From DATLFA01 sp039915945 (lineage in GTDB: Bacteria; Actinomycetota; Acidimicrobiia; Acidimicrobiales; WLNW01), in the NCBI GenBank assembly GCA_039915945.1, contig JBDSMH010000060.1:4940-68939 (forward strand): a stretch of DNA of 64,000 bases. Direction: 5' to 3'. The translations under genes were made by a program, and so were the position numbers. The notes under the pieces are model-generated. The model did no database searches and was not told where the DNA came from. It saw only the letters and a program-made list of their open reading frames with translations. Each line of letters begins with the position of its first letter. Positions within the stretch are counted from its first letter, which is position 1. This document shows positions 32,826 through 41,989 of the stretch, one piece after another.

Positions 32826-34216
32826 GACGCCACCGGCGTACCGTCGAAGAAGTTGGGGTTGGCCCGCAAATAGAGCCGCGCCGGATTGACGAAGACGAAC
32901 TCACGGAAGTCGCACTCGGTCAGTCGGCCGCTTTCGACATGTGCCCACGCGTGCTTCAGCACTTTCGCGATGCCGTCGACGTCCCAATGCCCGAGATCGC
33001 TGCTCAACGCTGCTTGTAGCCGAGTGCCCGATGGCAACGCGGCCGAAAACGCAGTCGCAACCATCGCATCATCGGCCTCGCAACCAAAGAAGCATGGCCC
33101 CGACAAACGCGCGACGAGTTCGTCCGCGGTTGTCGCTCCCGTATGGGCAAAGTCATCGCGCTCGGCGAGCGGCGGACCGCTCGGCGCGCCGAGACGGTCG
33201 AGCCCGTCGATCGATCGACCGTAGCGCTCGAACAATTCGGCGAGCAGCGCTACGTCGAGGCGCTCGGGGTCCGTCGCGGGCAGGCCCTGGGCCGAGCGGC
33301 GCTCCCAGTGCTCGACGAGATCGCTGGCGAGCGACGCCGCCCACGCCACGCCGCATTCGAGGAAGGCGAACGAGAGGTCGGCGAATCGTTGCGTCACGCC
33401 ACCGAGCACGAGGCTGCGCGCGACCTGCGACATCATCGAGGCGTGCAGCCCGAGGTGGTTCCACACGAAGTTGGACGGCGACTGCATGTGCCGGTTGTCG
33501 AAGGCCAGGCCGCCGTGAAACGTGACCGGCAGGCGCAGCTCGCGACAACGCTGCCACACCGCGTCGTAGTCGTACGCGCTGTCGAGGCCGTAGGTATCGA
33601 GCCACTGCGTCGAACCCGGCCACGTGAACGCGACCGTGTCGCGCAGTGGCTCGGCGAGCGGTCGCATCACACCGTGGGGCAAGCCGACTACGTCGATACC
33701 GAGCGCGTGGCAATGATCGAGCTCGGCCATGGCTTCTTCGGGCGTGTGCATCGGGATCACGCCGGCCACGCGGATGCGATCGCGAAACGGCGCGATCGTC
33801 GACGCCAAGTACGCGTTCCATCCCGCGCACAGGCCACGGCGAAGATCGCCGTCGGGCACACCGGCGATGCCGAAACCGACCGTCGGATAGAGCACGGTGA
33901 GGTCGAAGCCGAATTCGTCCATGCGGTCGTAGAGCAGACCGGGCAACATCGCCGTGGCGCGGTCGAGCGTGTTGGCCGTCGGCGCGCCCCACCACCCGGC
34001 TTGGGGCACACGCGTTCGGGCGCGCTCGGCGTTGGTTGCGCCCGTGACTGCGAACAGGTGGGCGAACTCGCCACCCGTCCACCGATCGAACAGCGGCGGC
34101 GAGAGAAACTCGCGCACGAACGGCACGACCTCGGGCAGGTGCTCGACCAGGTGGCCATCGATATCGATCACCGGATATCCAAGCGATCGACGGACCTTTT
34201 GCGACTCAGCGACCAT
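32804..34216 (-). CDS. Large amidohydrolase-2 family protein (IDIDGH type)
   Basis: About 470 residues from ATG 34216 (MVAESQKVRRSLGYPVIDIDGHLVEH). 'VIDIDGHLVE' is the early metal motif; 'VLYPTVGFGIAGVPDGDLRR', 'PVTFHGGLAFDNRHMQSPSN' and 'AFLECGVAWAASLASDLVEHWERR' follow, and 'AALSSDLGHWDVDGI' holds the late Asp. It is longer than its relatives by about 100 residues in the middle. It is divergent from the solute-binding protein gene (124 bases between starts). The 3' end overlaps the muconolactone isomerase-like gene. Substrate unknown. Confidence 0.8.
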   Translation of the reverse strand: MVAESQKVRRSLGYPVIDIDGHLVEHLPEVVPFVREFLSPPLFDRWTGGEFAHLFAVTGATNAERARTRVPQAGWWGAPTANTLDRATAMLPGLLYDRMDEFGFDLTVLYPTVGFGIAGVPDGDLRRGLCAGWNAYLASTIAPFRDRIRVAGVIPMHTPEEAMAELDHCHALGIDVVGLPHGVMRPLAEPLRDTVAFTWPGSTQWLDTYGLDSAYDYDAVWQRCRELRLPVTFHGGLAFDNRHMQSPSNFVWNHLGLHASMMSQVARSLVLGGVTQRFADLSFAFLECGVAWAASLASDLVEHWERRSAQGLPATDPERLDVALLAELFERYGRSIDGLDRLGAPSGPPLAERDDFAHTGATTADELVARLSGPCFFGCEADDAMVATAFSAALPSGTRLQAALSSDLGHWDVDGIAKVLKHAWAHVESGRLTECDFREFVFVNPARLYLRANPNFFDGTPVASYSSSIA

Positions 34217-34340
34217 GGTGCGACTCTGCCACACGCCGCCCAGAAGGGGCCCGGGCCACCCGCGTAGACGATGACGCGCCCAGGTCGTAGGCTCCACCCG
34301 GCCCCAAGGGCCAATCATTGAACGAAACATGAGGGGATTC

Positions 34341-36047
34341 ATGAGACGAACTACGCGTGTGCGCCTGCTTGCGCTCGTTATTGCAGTGACAATTGTCGCA
34401 TCGGCCTGTGGTGGCGACGACAAGGGCGATGCCGCCAGCACCTCGACGGCCGCAGCAGGCGGTACGGCCACCACCGCTGCTGGCGGATCCGCGACGACCT
34501 TGGCCCCGGTCAAGGGTGGCGTCTTGAACATCGGCCAGTTCAGCAAAGAGGGTGGCCTCGACCCGGCCGCGCTCGCCGGCGGCGGCACCGTTGGTGGCAA
34601 CGAGAACGCAGCGATCTACGACACGCTCATGCGTATCGATCAGACGACGGGCAAGTACATCGGCCGCACCGCCGAGAGCATGACGCCCAACGCCGACTTC
34701 ACCGTGTGGACGCTCAAGCTCAAGTCGGGCATCAAGTTCACCGACGGCACCGACTACAACGCAGAGGCCGTGAAGTTCGTCCAAGAGCGCCAGCTGAAGG
34801 ACGGCAACGCCGCCGTCCGCGGTCAGATGAGCAACTTCATCGAGACGATCACCGTCACCGACGCGTTGACGGTGACCTACAAGCTCAAGATCGGGTGGGC
34901 CGGATTTCCGTACTTGATGAGCCACGTGCCGGGCATGATCTATTCGCCGACGGCCTTCAAGAAGGCACCCGACGCCAAAGCCTTCAGCACCAACCCCGGT
35001 GACGCTGGTGCCGGTCCCTTCAAGCTCAAGTCCTACAAGCCCGGCGAGTCCATCGAGCTCGAGCGCAACCCCAACTACTACGGCGGTGAGGTCTACCTCG
35101 ACGGATTGAAGTTCGTGTTGCTCACGGCGTCGGCGACGTATGACGCCCTCAAGACGGGCACGTTGCAGGCCGCACTACTGCGTGATCCTGCGCTCTACGC
35201 CCAGTCCAAGAAGGACGGCATGCTGCAGGTCGATATCCCTCAGGTCGGCGGCAACTTGCTGATCATGAACTCGGGCATCGACATCACGTGCGGGGCGGCC
35301 ACTGCCAACGTGCCCGCCTGTGCGGGACAAGCAGACGGCGCCAAGGTGCAGACCAAGACGCCGACGCGTGACATCAACGTACGCAAGGCCATCGCGTTTG
35401 CCATCGACCCCAAGGTCGTCGTCGATCGTGCGTACCAAGGAGTCGGCACTCCCGACACCGCGCCATTCAGCACCAACTTCGCCTTCGATCCCAAGATCAC
35501 ACCGCAGAAGTACGACCCGACCGAGGCTAAGCGATTGGTCGGCGTAGCCAAGGCGGCCGGCTGGGACGGCAAGATCCGCTTGATCGGCGGCAACGATCCG
35601 ACCAACGTCGCGTGGACGCAGTCGGTGGCACCACAACTGCAAGCCGTGGGCATGGACGTGGCGTTCTCCAACGATACCGACGTCAACGGAGTCGTGGCCA
35701 AAGTGCTCACGACGCGTGACTTCGACCTCGCCAACTGGGGTCTGGGTTTGAGCGATGAGTCCGACGGCAACTACACACAGCTGCTCGGGTCCCTCGGCAG
35801 CCAGTCCAAGCGCTACGGTTACAGCAGCCCCGACATGGATGCCGGCATCGAGGCACTGCGTGTCGCGGACACCGACGCCAAGAAGGTCGCCGCCTACAAG
35901 ACGATCTCGGAGATCTGGATCCGCGATGCACCGGCTTTGGTGATCACCTACATCCCCCAGGCCGTGATCACGAGCCCCAAGGTCCACGGCATCGTCCGCA
36001 CCGCCCAGGCCGTGACGCTCTACGACAAAGCGTTCATCACCAAGTAA
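34341..36047 (+). CDS. ABC transporter substrate-binding lipoprotein, family 5
   Basis: A 568-residue SBP_bac_5-type protein from ATG 34341, chosen for GAGGGG seven bases upstream; an in-frame ATG at 34329 is the alternative. The signal peptide ends in a lipobox (VASAC, Cys23), followed by an Ala/Thr-rich linker. 'WTLKLKSGIKFTDGTDYNAEAVKF' is the family signature, and 'AGPFKLKSYKPGESIELERNPNYY' and 'DKAFITK' match the paralogue at 12145-13893. No permease or ATPase gene is nearby. A strong terminator follows at 36065-36104. Confidence 0.85.
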   Translation: MRRTTRVRLLALVIAVTIVASACGGDDKGDAASTSTAAAGGTATTAAGGSATTLAPVKGGVLNIGQFSKEGGLDPAALAGGGTVGGNENAAIYDTLMRIDQTTGKYIGRTAESMTPNADFTVWTLKLKSGIKFTDGTDYNAEAVKFVQERQLKDGNAAVRGQMSNFIETITVTDALTVTYKLKIGWAGFPYLMSHVPGMIYSPTAFKKAPDAKAFSTNPGDAGAGPFKLKSYKPGESIELERNPNYYGGEVYLDGLKFVLLTASATYDALKTGTLQAALLRDPALYAQSKKDGMLQVDIPQVGGNLLIMNSGIDITCGAATANVPACAGQADGAKVQTKTPTRDINVRKAIAFAIDPKVVVDRAYQGVGTPDTAPFSTNFAFDPKITPQKYDPTEAKRLVGVAKAAGWDGKIRLIGGNDPTNVAWTQSVAPQLQAVGMDVAFSNDTDVNGVVAKVLTTRDFDLANWGLGLSDESDGNYTQLLGSLGSQSKRYGYSSPDMDAGIEALRVADTDAKKVAAYKTISEIWIRDAPALVITYIPQAVITSPKVHGIVRTAQAVTLYDKAFITK

Positions 36048-36064
36048 GTACACCGCACTGACGT

Positions 36065-36104
36065 ACGAGGGCCCGGCGGCACTGTCGCCGGGCCCTCGTC
36101 GTTT
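36065..36104 (+). terminator. Rho-independent-like terminator
   Basis: A perfect 14-bp stem, ACGAGGGCCCGGCG / CGCCGGGCCCTCGT, with a 7-base loop, followed by CGTTT. It lies 17 bases after the solute-binding protein stop codon and before the cystathionine beta-synthase gene. It is the best terminator in the window, with a short T run. Confidence 0.85.
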
Positions 36105-36124
36105 CCCGCCGCTACGCTCGCGCC

Positions 36125-37774
36125 GTGGACGTCCTCGTCGTCGTCGGTGCAGTCGAAGTGCCACAGCGCCTCGCGGCACGAGCGCGTCACGTCACCCATG
36201 TCGAAGACGGTGAGGCCACGCCGTCGCTGATCGTCGAATTGCGCGGGCGCATTCCGCGCGAAGTCGGCGTGCTCGGCTCCGGCGCCGACACCCAGCGCCT
36301 GGCGATCGCGCTGCACCGTGCCGGGCTGCCGATCACGTTGCACACCGACGACGACCTTCACCTCGACGGCATCGATGTCGTGCCCATCACCGACCGCGGT
36401 GCACCGATGGCGGTGGCGCAATCGTTGCTCGAACTCGTGGGCAACACCCCGCTCGTTCGCCTCGACGTGGTCGGCCGCGATCTCAGCTGCCATCTGCTGG
36501 CCAAGCTCGAGTTCCTCAACCCCGGCGGCAGTGTCAAAGATCGCCCCGCGCTTGCGATGATCGAGGCCGCCGAGCGCGACGGGCTGCTCGGCCCGGGCGG
36601 CACCATCGTCGAACCCACGTCGGGCAACACCGGCGTCGGTCTCGCCATCGTCGCGGCGCGCCGTCGCTATCGCTGCATCTTCGTCATGCCCGACAAAGTG
36701 GCGCCCGAAAAGATCTCGTTGCTGCGCGCGTACGGAGCAGAGGTCGTGGTGTGCCCTACGACGGTTGCGCCCGAACATCCCGATTCGTATTACTCGGTGT
36801 CCGATCGGCTGGCGCGCGAGATCCCGGGCGCGTACAAGCCGAATCAGTATCAGAATCCCGAAAATCCGCGTGCGCACGAAGTCAGCACCGGCCCCGAGTT
36901 GTGGCAACAGACTGCGGGACGCATCACGCATTTCGTGGCGGGCGTGGGCACCGGTGGCACCATCACCGGCGTAGCCCGTTATCTGAAATCGCAGAACCCC
37001 GCGATCCAGATCATCGGCGCCGATCCCGAAGGAAGCGTGTACTCCGGCGGCACCGGCCGGCCGTATCTCGTCGAAGGCATCGGCGAAGACTTCTGGCCCG
37101 GCACCTACGACCCGTCGGTCATCGATCAGGTGATCGCGGTGAGCGACGCCGATTCGTTCCTCACCGCGCGCCGGGTCACCCGCGAAGAAGGCGTCTTGGT
37201 CGGCGGCTCGGCCGGTACCGCCGTGTGGGCCGCTCTACAAGTCGGCCGCGACCTGGGCCCGTCGGCGGTCGTCGTCGTGCTCATCCCCGACAGCGGCCGC
37301 GGCTACCTCTCCAAGCTCTACGACGACAAATGGCTGGCCGACTTCGGCTTCCTGCGCTCGCGCGGGCACACCGTCGGCGATGTCCTCGCCCGCAAGGGCG
37401 GGCGCATCCCCGCGCTGGTGCACGTGCATCCCGACGAGTTGGCACGCGACGTCATCGCACTCTTGCGCGAGTTCTCCATCTCGCAGGTCCCCGTCGTCAA
37501 GGCCGAACTGCCGTTGTCGGCCGCCGAGGTCGTCGGCGCGGTGCACGACCGTGGGCTGATGGAGCGGGCCTTTCACGACCCGACCATCCTCGATCGACCG
37601 GTCGGCGACGCGATGGACCCGCCCCTGCCGGCCATCGGCATCGGCGAGCCGGTGGGGCTGGCGGTCGAACGGCTCGAAGCGTCGCCGGCGGTCTTGGTGC
37701 TCGACGCCGGTCATCCGATCGGTGTGCTGACGCGCGCCGATGTGCTGAACTTCCTCGCGCAAGAAAAAGCCTGA
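36125..37774 (+). CDS. cbs: Cystathionine beta-synthase with N-terminal extension and CBS domains
   Basis: A 549-residue frame from GTG 36125. Residues about 95-410 are the PLP enzyme ('LLELVGNTPLVRL', 'NPGGSVKDRPAL' with Lys138 binding PLP, 'PTSGNTGVGLAIVA', 'VGTGGTITGVARYLKS'), and about 420-549 is a CBS-domain pair ('VLTRADVLNFL'). It makes cystathionine from serine and homocysteine. The first 94 residues are not part of the usual enzyme; an internal ATG at 36407 (MAVAQSLLELVG) matches the normal start. The extension is Val/Leu-rich and well encoded, so it may be a real added domain or a wrong start. A cysteine hydrolase gene follows 26 bases later. Confidence 0.82.
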   Translation: MDVLVVVGAVEVPQRLAARARHVTHVEDGEATPSLIVELRGRIPREVGVLGSGADTQRLAIALHRAGLPITLHTDDDLHLDGIDVVPITDRGAPMAVAQSLLELVGNTPLVRLDVVGRDLSCHLLAKLEFLNPGGSVKDRPALAMIEAAERDGLLGPGGTIVEPTSGNTGVGLAIVAARRRYRCIFVMPDKVAPEKISLLRAYGAEVVVCPTTVAPEHPDSYYSVSDRLAREIPGAYKPNQYQNPENPRAHEVSTGPELWQQTAGRITHFVAGVGTGGTITGVARYLKSQNPAIQIIGADPEGSVYSGGTGRPYLVEGIGEDFWPGTYDPSVIDQVIAVSDADSFLTARRVTREEGVLVGGSAGTAVWAALQVGRDLGPSAVVVVLIPDSGRGYLSKLYDDKWLADFGFLRSRGHTVGDVLARKGGRIPALVHVHPDELARDVIALLREFSISQVPVVKAELPLSAAEVVGAVHDRGLMERAFHDPTILDRPVGDAMDPPLPAIGIGEPVGLAVERLEASPAVLVLDAGHPIGVLTRADVLNFLAQEKA

Positions 37775-37800
37775 CTTCCCTCACGATCCGAAAGGCGGCC

Positions 37801-38511
37801 ATGGCCGAGCACATTCCCGATGCGGACAAACGGTGGCAGAACTGGGGCGGAGTCCTCGGTTCGCTCAAGAAGGTCGAGTTGGTGCCCCGTGAGACAGCGC
37901 TCGTCATCGTCGACATGCAATATTCCGACGCGCACCGCGACTACGGCCTCGGGGCCAAGGCCAAGCGCAACGGCACCGAAGCGCAGTTCGCCTACTACTT
38001 CGACCGGCTCGATTCGCTGGTGGTGCCCAACATTGCCCGCATGCAGGAGTTCTGCCGTGGTGCCGGCATCGAGGTCATCTTCTTGCGCATCGCCTCGCTG
38101 TTGCGCGACGGACGCGAGATGAACGCGATGCAAAAGCGCAGCGGCACGCTAGTGGCCAGTGTCGGATCGAAGGAGACCGAGATCCTCGAAGAGATCGCTC
38201 CCCTCGACGACGAGTTGATCATCAACAAAGGCAGCTCCGGTGTATTCAACGGCACCGCGTTCGATCAGATCTTGCACAACATGGGCATCACCAACTTGAT
38301 CTTCTGCGGCGTCGGCACCAACTACTGCGTCGAGACATCGGTGCGCGACGCGGGCGACCGCAACTTCAACGTGATCATGCTGAGCGACGGCTGCGCGGCG
38401 CGCACCGCCGAGCACGAACGGCTGGCGTCCGAGATCCTCGACGGCATCTACTGCCGGATGATGACCACCGACGAAACCATCGCGCTCCTGCGCGGCAGCT
38501 TCGTCAACTGA
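37801..38511 (+). CDS. Isochorismatase-family cysteine hydrolase
   Basis: A 236-residue protein from ATG 37801 (AAAGGCGG upstream). The Asp-Lys-Cys triad is visible in 'ALVIVDMQYSDAH' (Asp), 'LIINKGSSGVFNGT' (Lys) and 'FCGVGTNYCVETSVRDAG' (Cys), with 'MLSDGCAART' near the end. The family hydrolyses amides or vinyl ethers, as in nicotinamidase, biuret hydrolase or isochorismatase. An N-terminal addition of about 30 residues (to 'KKVELVPRE') resembles biuret hydrolase/carbamoyl-hydrolase type relatives. It ends beside a tandem repeat and palindrome copy 4. Confidence 0.83.
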   Translation: MAEHIPDADKRWQNWGGVLGSLKKVELVPRETALVIVDMQYSDAHRDYGLGAKAKRNGTEAQFAYYFDRLDSLVVPNIARMQEFCRGAGIEVIFLRIASLLRDGREMNAMQKRSGTLVASVGSKETEILEEIAPLDDELIINKGSSGVFNGTAFDQILHNMGITNLIFCGVGTNYCVETSVRDAGDRNFNVIMLSDGCAARTAEHERLASEILDGIYCRMMTTDETIALLRGSFVN

Positions 38512-38516
38512 GCCCT

Positions 38517-38551
38517 CCACTACCACTTCCACCACTACCACTTCCACCACT
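38517..38551 (+). repeat. 15-bp tandem repeat
   Basis: Two full and one partial copy of CCACTACCACTTCCA lie between the cysteine hydrolase stop codon and the palindrome at 38553-38602. It is not coding in either strand as far as can be judged. Length may vary between strains. Confidence 0.6.
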
Positions 38552-38552
38552 C

Positions 38553-38602
38553 GTTCTGGCAGCACAACGTGGAGCTATAGCTCCACGTTGTGCTGCGAGA
38601 AC
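38553..38602. repeat. 50-bp intergenic palindrome, copy 4
   Basis: Arms GTTCTGGCAGCACAACGTGGAGC and GCTCCACGTTGTGCTGCGAGAAC pair almost perfectly around a short loop. It lies between convergent genes, the cysteine hydrolase and the GspE remnant. The ends are as in copies 1-3, but the interior is different and self-complementary. It contains no T tract. Confidence 0.75.
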
Positions 38603-38607
38603 AGGGA

Positions 38608-39525
38608 CTAGAGGGTGCGGCGCAGTTCGTCGATGGTGGTGACCTGCTCGTGACGAGTTGTACCGCGTGTTGCATCAGTGTGTGCATGCCTTCGAGCAGT
38701 GCTATCTCGCGAATGCGCGCGGGGTCAGCCCCCTGAAGCAGTTCACGAATCACGGCATCGGTGAGCGGCAGCACTTCGAATACGCCGGTACGACCTTGGT
38801 AGCCAGTGAGCCCGCACCGACCGCAGCCCGCGCCCCGTACGAACGGCGCGCTCGCGCTGCCGCCACGCCGGGTGAAGAAGGCAAGGTCGCGGGGCGAAGG
38901 CGTGTATTCGCGGACACAGTTGGCGCACACGCGCCGCAGCAGCCGCTGACTCTCGAAGGCGATGACTGTCGACGCAATGGCGCGTGGCTCGACGCCAGAC
39001 GTCGAGCAGCCGCCACAGCGCGTCGACGGCATCCGTCGCGTGTACCGCCGTCACCACGAACTGCCCGGTGAGCGCCGCTCGCACTGCATGGCGCGCCGTT
39101 TCGATATCGGGCATCTCGCCGACGAGAATCACATCCGGGTCCTGGCGTGCGATCGAGACGAGCCCAGCGGCAAAGGTCTCTCCCGCCGACGTATCGATGC
39201 GGAACTGGTTGACGCCCGGCACGACGACATCGATCGAATCTTCGACGGTCATCACGCTGAGTTCGTCATGATCGAACAGATCGAGCGTCGCGAGCATTGT
39301 CGTGGTCTTTCCGCTGCGCGCCGGCCCACTCACGACGATCATGCCCGAAGGCGAGCGCGCCAGTTCGGTGTACAGGGCACAAACACCGCTTGTCATGCCG
39401 AGCTCGTGAAGGGCGAGCCGATCGCGCGCTCGATCACGAAGGTGCACCACGCAATGCTCGCCACCGACGGAACGACACCGGCAATAGGGAAGGATGCTGA
39501 TTTCTATCGCTCGTTCGGACGGTTA
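38608..39525 (-). pseudogene. Truncated, frameshifted GspE/PilB-type ATPase
   Basis: Only the C-terminal ATPase part of a secretion or pilus assembly ATPase is present, and it changes frame. From about 39525, 'AIEISILPYCRCRSVGGEHC' and 'SGMIVVSGPARSGKTTTMLA' (Walker A), 'DPDVILVGEMPDIETARHAV' (Walker B region) and 'VVTAVHATDAVDALWRLLD' read in one frame. 'GVEPRAIASTVIAFESQRLL' and the zinc cysteines 'CANC ... CGRC' follow in a second, and 'HEQVTTIDELRRTL' ends in a third at 38608. An in-frame stop cuts the N-terminal half off. No other type II secretion or pilus gene is near. It is a remnant, unless the frameshifts are base-calling errors. Confidence 0.7.
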
Positions 39526-39543
39526 CTCACCGCGGCACCGTCC

Positions 39544-40632
39544 TCACCAGACGGCGATGTTCTCCAGTGACGCGGCGTCGGCGCTGGACAACGGGATCGT
39601 CACGATGCGGCCGCGCCGGAAGTCGACGGCTTCGAGCTTGCCGGTTTCCTGTTCGTAGCTGAAGATCCAGTCACCGGTGGGCGCCCACGTCCGCGACCTC
39701 GTGTCGATGCTCGACGGCAGGACCATGGTTGTGCCGAGGGAAAGGACCATATCCTCCCGGCGGCGGAAGTCGTAGAGGTACATGGCCAAGCCATCGGGCG
39801 CGACGTCAGCGAACACCCTCTCGGAGTCGCTCGACACGTAGTCGCCGATCGGCGTGGTGCGCACGGGCCGGTCGAGGGTCGTCTCGTTGATCGTGCACAC
39901 GCCTTCCGGCGCGCATGTCGTGAAGTAGACACGGTCACCGCCCACGCCGAGCAGATGCCCGACCCCGAATGGGCGCACCGTGGCATCCACCAGACCGAGC
40001 GACAACAGACGGCCGGCGCGCTCGACGACGACCGAATCGCCGACGACGCCGCCCACGATATCGGGGCGTCTCCCGACGAGGGCTACGGATCGTGCTTCGG
40101 TACCGTCGACGCGGTATTCGTGGAACGTGGTGCGCTCAGGAAAGTACTCGGCGACGATCACGCGGTCGCGCCAGGTGCCGACGAACTCGTCGCCGCCGAT
40201 CGGCACCGGGTCAGTGGCGAAGTCGCGATCGATGAGGCGTAGCCGCGACGTCGCGAGCACGAGCTTGTCGGCCACTCGGCCAACGATGCGACCGGAGAAC
40301 AGGCGCGCTTCGTCGAGATGACGGATCTCGCCCCGCTGCGGGTCTACGTAGGCGTACACGACCGGCTGACCGTCACCGCGCTGCAGATACACGCGATACG
40401 ACGCGGTGCGGTCGAGTTCGATATCGAGCGGCGTCACTGTTTGTGGCCCAATGACGCGCGGCGACGAGTCGCTCGACGGCACCCGGGTGGTGGACGACGA
40501 GAGTGCATCCGGTGGCGAGGAGCGGGTCGCGACCGTGAACACGACGGCAACCGCGGCAATCAATGCCATTGCGACACCGACGACGAGCGCCACCGGGCGC
40601 CAGCGCGGCGCGGACTTCTCGACGACACTCAT
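39544..40632 (-). CDS. Single-span membrane protein with propeller-like exterior
   Basis: A 362-residue protein from ATG 40632, which overlaps the stop of the upstream gene (ATGA). Membrane helix at about residues 13-34 ('PVALVVGVAMALIAAVAVVFTVA'), a Ser/Thr/Pro-rich linker and then a beta-rich exterior with repeating 'DGQPVVYAYVDPQRGEIRHLD', 'RIVGRVADKLVLATSRLRLID', 'DGLAMYLYDFRRREDMVLSLG' and 'TGDWIFSYEQETGKLEAVDF' units, as in WD40/PQQ-like propellers. No catalytic motif is recognised. It pairs with the similar neighbour upstream, likely as a co-translated extracytoplasmic complex. Confidence 0.65.
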   Translation of the reverse strand: MSVVEKSAPRWRPVALVVGVAMALIAAVAVVFTVATRSSPPDALSSSTTRVPSSDSSPRVIGPQTVTPLDIELDRTASYRVYLQRGDGQPVVYAYVDPQRGEIRHLDEARLFSGRIVGRVADKLVLATSRLRLIDRDFATDPVPIGGDEFVGTWRDRVIVAEYFPERTTFHEYRVDGTEARSVALVGRRPDIVGGVVGDSVVVERAGRLLSLGLVDATVRPFGVGHLLGVGGDRVYFTTCAPEGVCTINETTLDRPVRTTPIGDYVSSDSERVFADVAPDGLAMYLYDFRRREDMVLSLGTTMVLPSSIDTRSRTWAPTGDWIFSYEQETGKLEAVDFRRGRIVTIPLSSADAASLENIAVW

Positions 40633-41918
40633 TTCGTCACGGCCAGAATCGCGGACAACTTGAAATCGCCGAGGAGGATCTGACGCCCGTCGGCGAGATT
40701 CCACGCCATCGTCCCCGCATCCTCGGTCTCCGCGAACAACCACTCGGCGTCCGGCGACCACCGCCACGACTTCAGGAAGTAGTCGCGACCGATCTGATTG
40801 CTGGCGCGGCGGTCGAGCACTCCGTCATCGAGCAACAGCCACCGCCCGTTGGGCGACATCGCCGGATCACTGCGATACCACGGGCGTGCGATCTCGATCT
40901 CCGCGCTCGGCCCCACGTTCGACGTCACCAGTTGCGTGCCGGGCGTATTCACGACGCGCAGCGTGCATGGTCCGGCAATCGCGCAATCGTCGAAGAGCAC
41001 ACCCGTCTGCGACGCGTCGATGAGCGTTCCGATGGCTACGGCCTGCAGCGCGCCGGCGCGGGTGATGTGAAAGATGCGCCCGCTTCCGCGCAGCCACAAT
41101 CCGGCCGCGCTTGCGCCCATGACCTGAAGTCCCAACGGGACCGCGACGACGTTGTAGCGCCGGCCGGTGAAGTCCACGTCGGCGACGAGTTGTTCTCCGC
41201 TCACACCGGTTTGGTTGAGCGCAACCCAAAAGCGCCCGGCGTCCGGCGCCGCGGCCAGGATCGTCGCGTCGTTGACCACCATCGTCGGTGCCTTGTCGAC
41301 GAACCGCTGGCTCCACACCGACGGCGCGCCATCGTGTTGGGTATAGACGAATCGATCCGAGAAGAAGATCGTCGATTCGGTAGATTCGCCGACGACCGCG
41401 ACGTCGAAGGTGAAGCGTTCGGTCTTTCCCGTATCGAGATCGAGCAGCGACAGCCTCGACGCATCGAATGATGCCAACGTCCAAGCGCGCGCGGCACCGA
41501 GCACCGGTCCCGGGCCGAGCACGACCGGCGCCGACGTGACCGGACTACCCGCGGTTGTAGTGGGCGCTGTCGTGGGCGCGCTCGTGGGCGCGCTCGTGGG
41601 CGCGCTCGTCGGCGCCGCCGTGGTCGGGGGGATCGACGTCGTCACGGTGGCGGGCGCGAGTGTCGAGGCCGGCACCGCCGCCGTTGGCCCATCGCCAGCG
41701 TCGTCGCGTAGGACGCTCGCCACGATCACCACCGCGAGCACGGCGACGAGCGCGACCAGAGGCCAGCGCCGACGGGCCCGAGATCCGGGCGCCCGAGGGT
41801 CTCGAGGCTTCGGCGTCGTTGCCGGCGCGGCACTCGGCCTCGGCCCAGTGTCGAGCCTGACCAACTCGATCAACGGCGGCACTTCACGGTCAGAGGGGCC
41901 ATCCCCCCGATTCCCCAC
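40629..41918 (-). CDS. Membrane-anchored propeller-like protein with variable Pro/Thr linker
   Basis: About 429 residues from GTG 41918. An ATG at 41969 is in frame, but only 20 bases from the start of the divergent ligase gene. A basic cytoplasmic tail with 'RPSAAPATTPKPRDPRAPGSR' precedes the membrane helix 'RRWPLVALVAVLAVVIVASVL'. The linker (S-A-P-T repeats) is encoded by 12-bp tandem repeats at 41560-41619. The exterior has beta-propeller-like repeats ('RLSLLDLDTGKTERFTF', 'GLWLRGSGRIFHITRAGAL', 'GRWLLLDDGVLDRRASN'). It overlaps the next gene by four bases. Function unknown. Confidence 0.62.
   Translation of the reverse strand: MGNRGDGPSDREVPPLIELVRLDTGPRPSAAPATTPKPRDPRAPGSRARRRWPLVALVAVLAVVIVASVLRDDAGDGPTAAVPASTLAPATVTTSIPPTTAAPTSAPTSAPTSAPTTAPTTTAGSPVTSAPVVLGPGPVLGAARAWTLASFDASRLSLLDLDTGKTERFTFDVAVVGESTESTIFFSDRFVYTQHDGAPSVWSQRFVDKAPTMVVNDATILAAAPDAGRFWVALNQTGVSGEQLVADVDFTGRRYNVVAVPLGLQVMGASAAGLWLRGSGRIFHITRAGALQAVAIGTLIDASQTGVLFDDCAIAGPCTLRVVNTPGTQLVTSNVGPSAEIEIARPWYRSDPAMSPNGRWLLLDDGVLDRRASNQIGRDYFLKSWRWSPDAEWLFAETEDAGTMAWNLADGRQILLGDFKLSAILAVTK
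41560..41619. repeat. 12-bp tandem repeat in coding sequence
   Basis: Five units of GTGGGCGCGCTC, three perfect, one GTGGGCGCTGTC and one GTCGGCGCCGCC at the ends. It is read on the minus strand as (A/P-T-S-A) repeats in the extracytoplasmic linker of the protein at 40629-41918. Units are in frame, so copy-number change would alter linker length without breaking the gene. Confidence 0.75.
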
Positions 41919-41989
41919 GTCAGCAATGGTACGCCGCGGCCTCGTGGTCGAGTGTCGCCCCGTTGACATAAGGTCGCGATCGATTGCCG

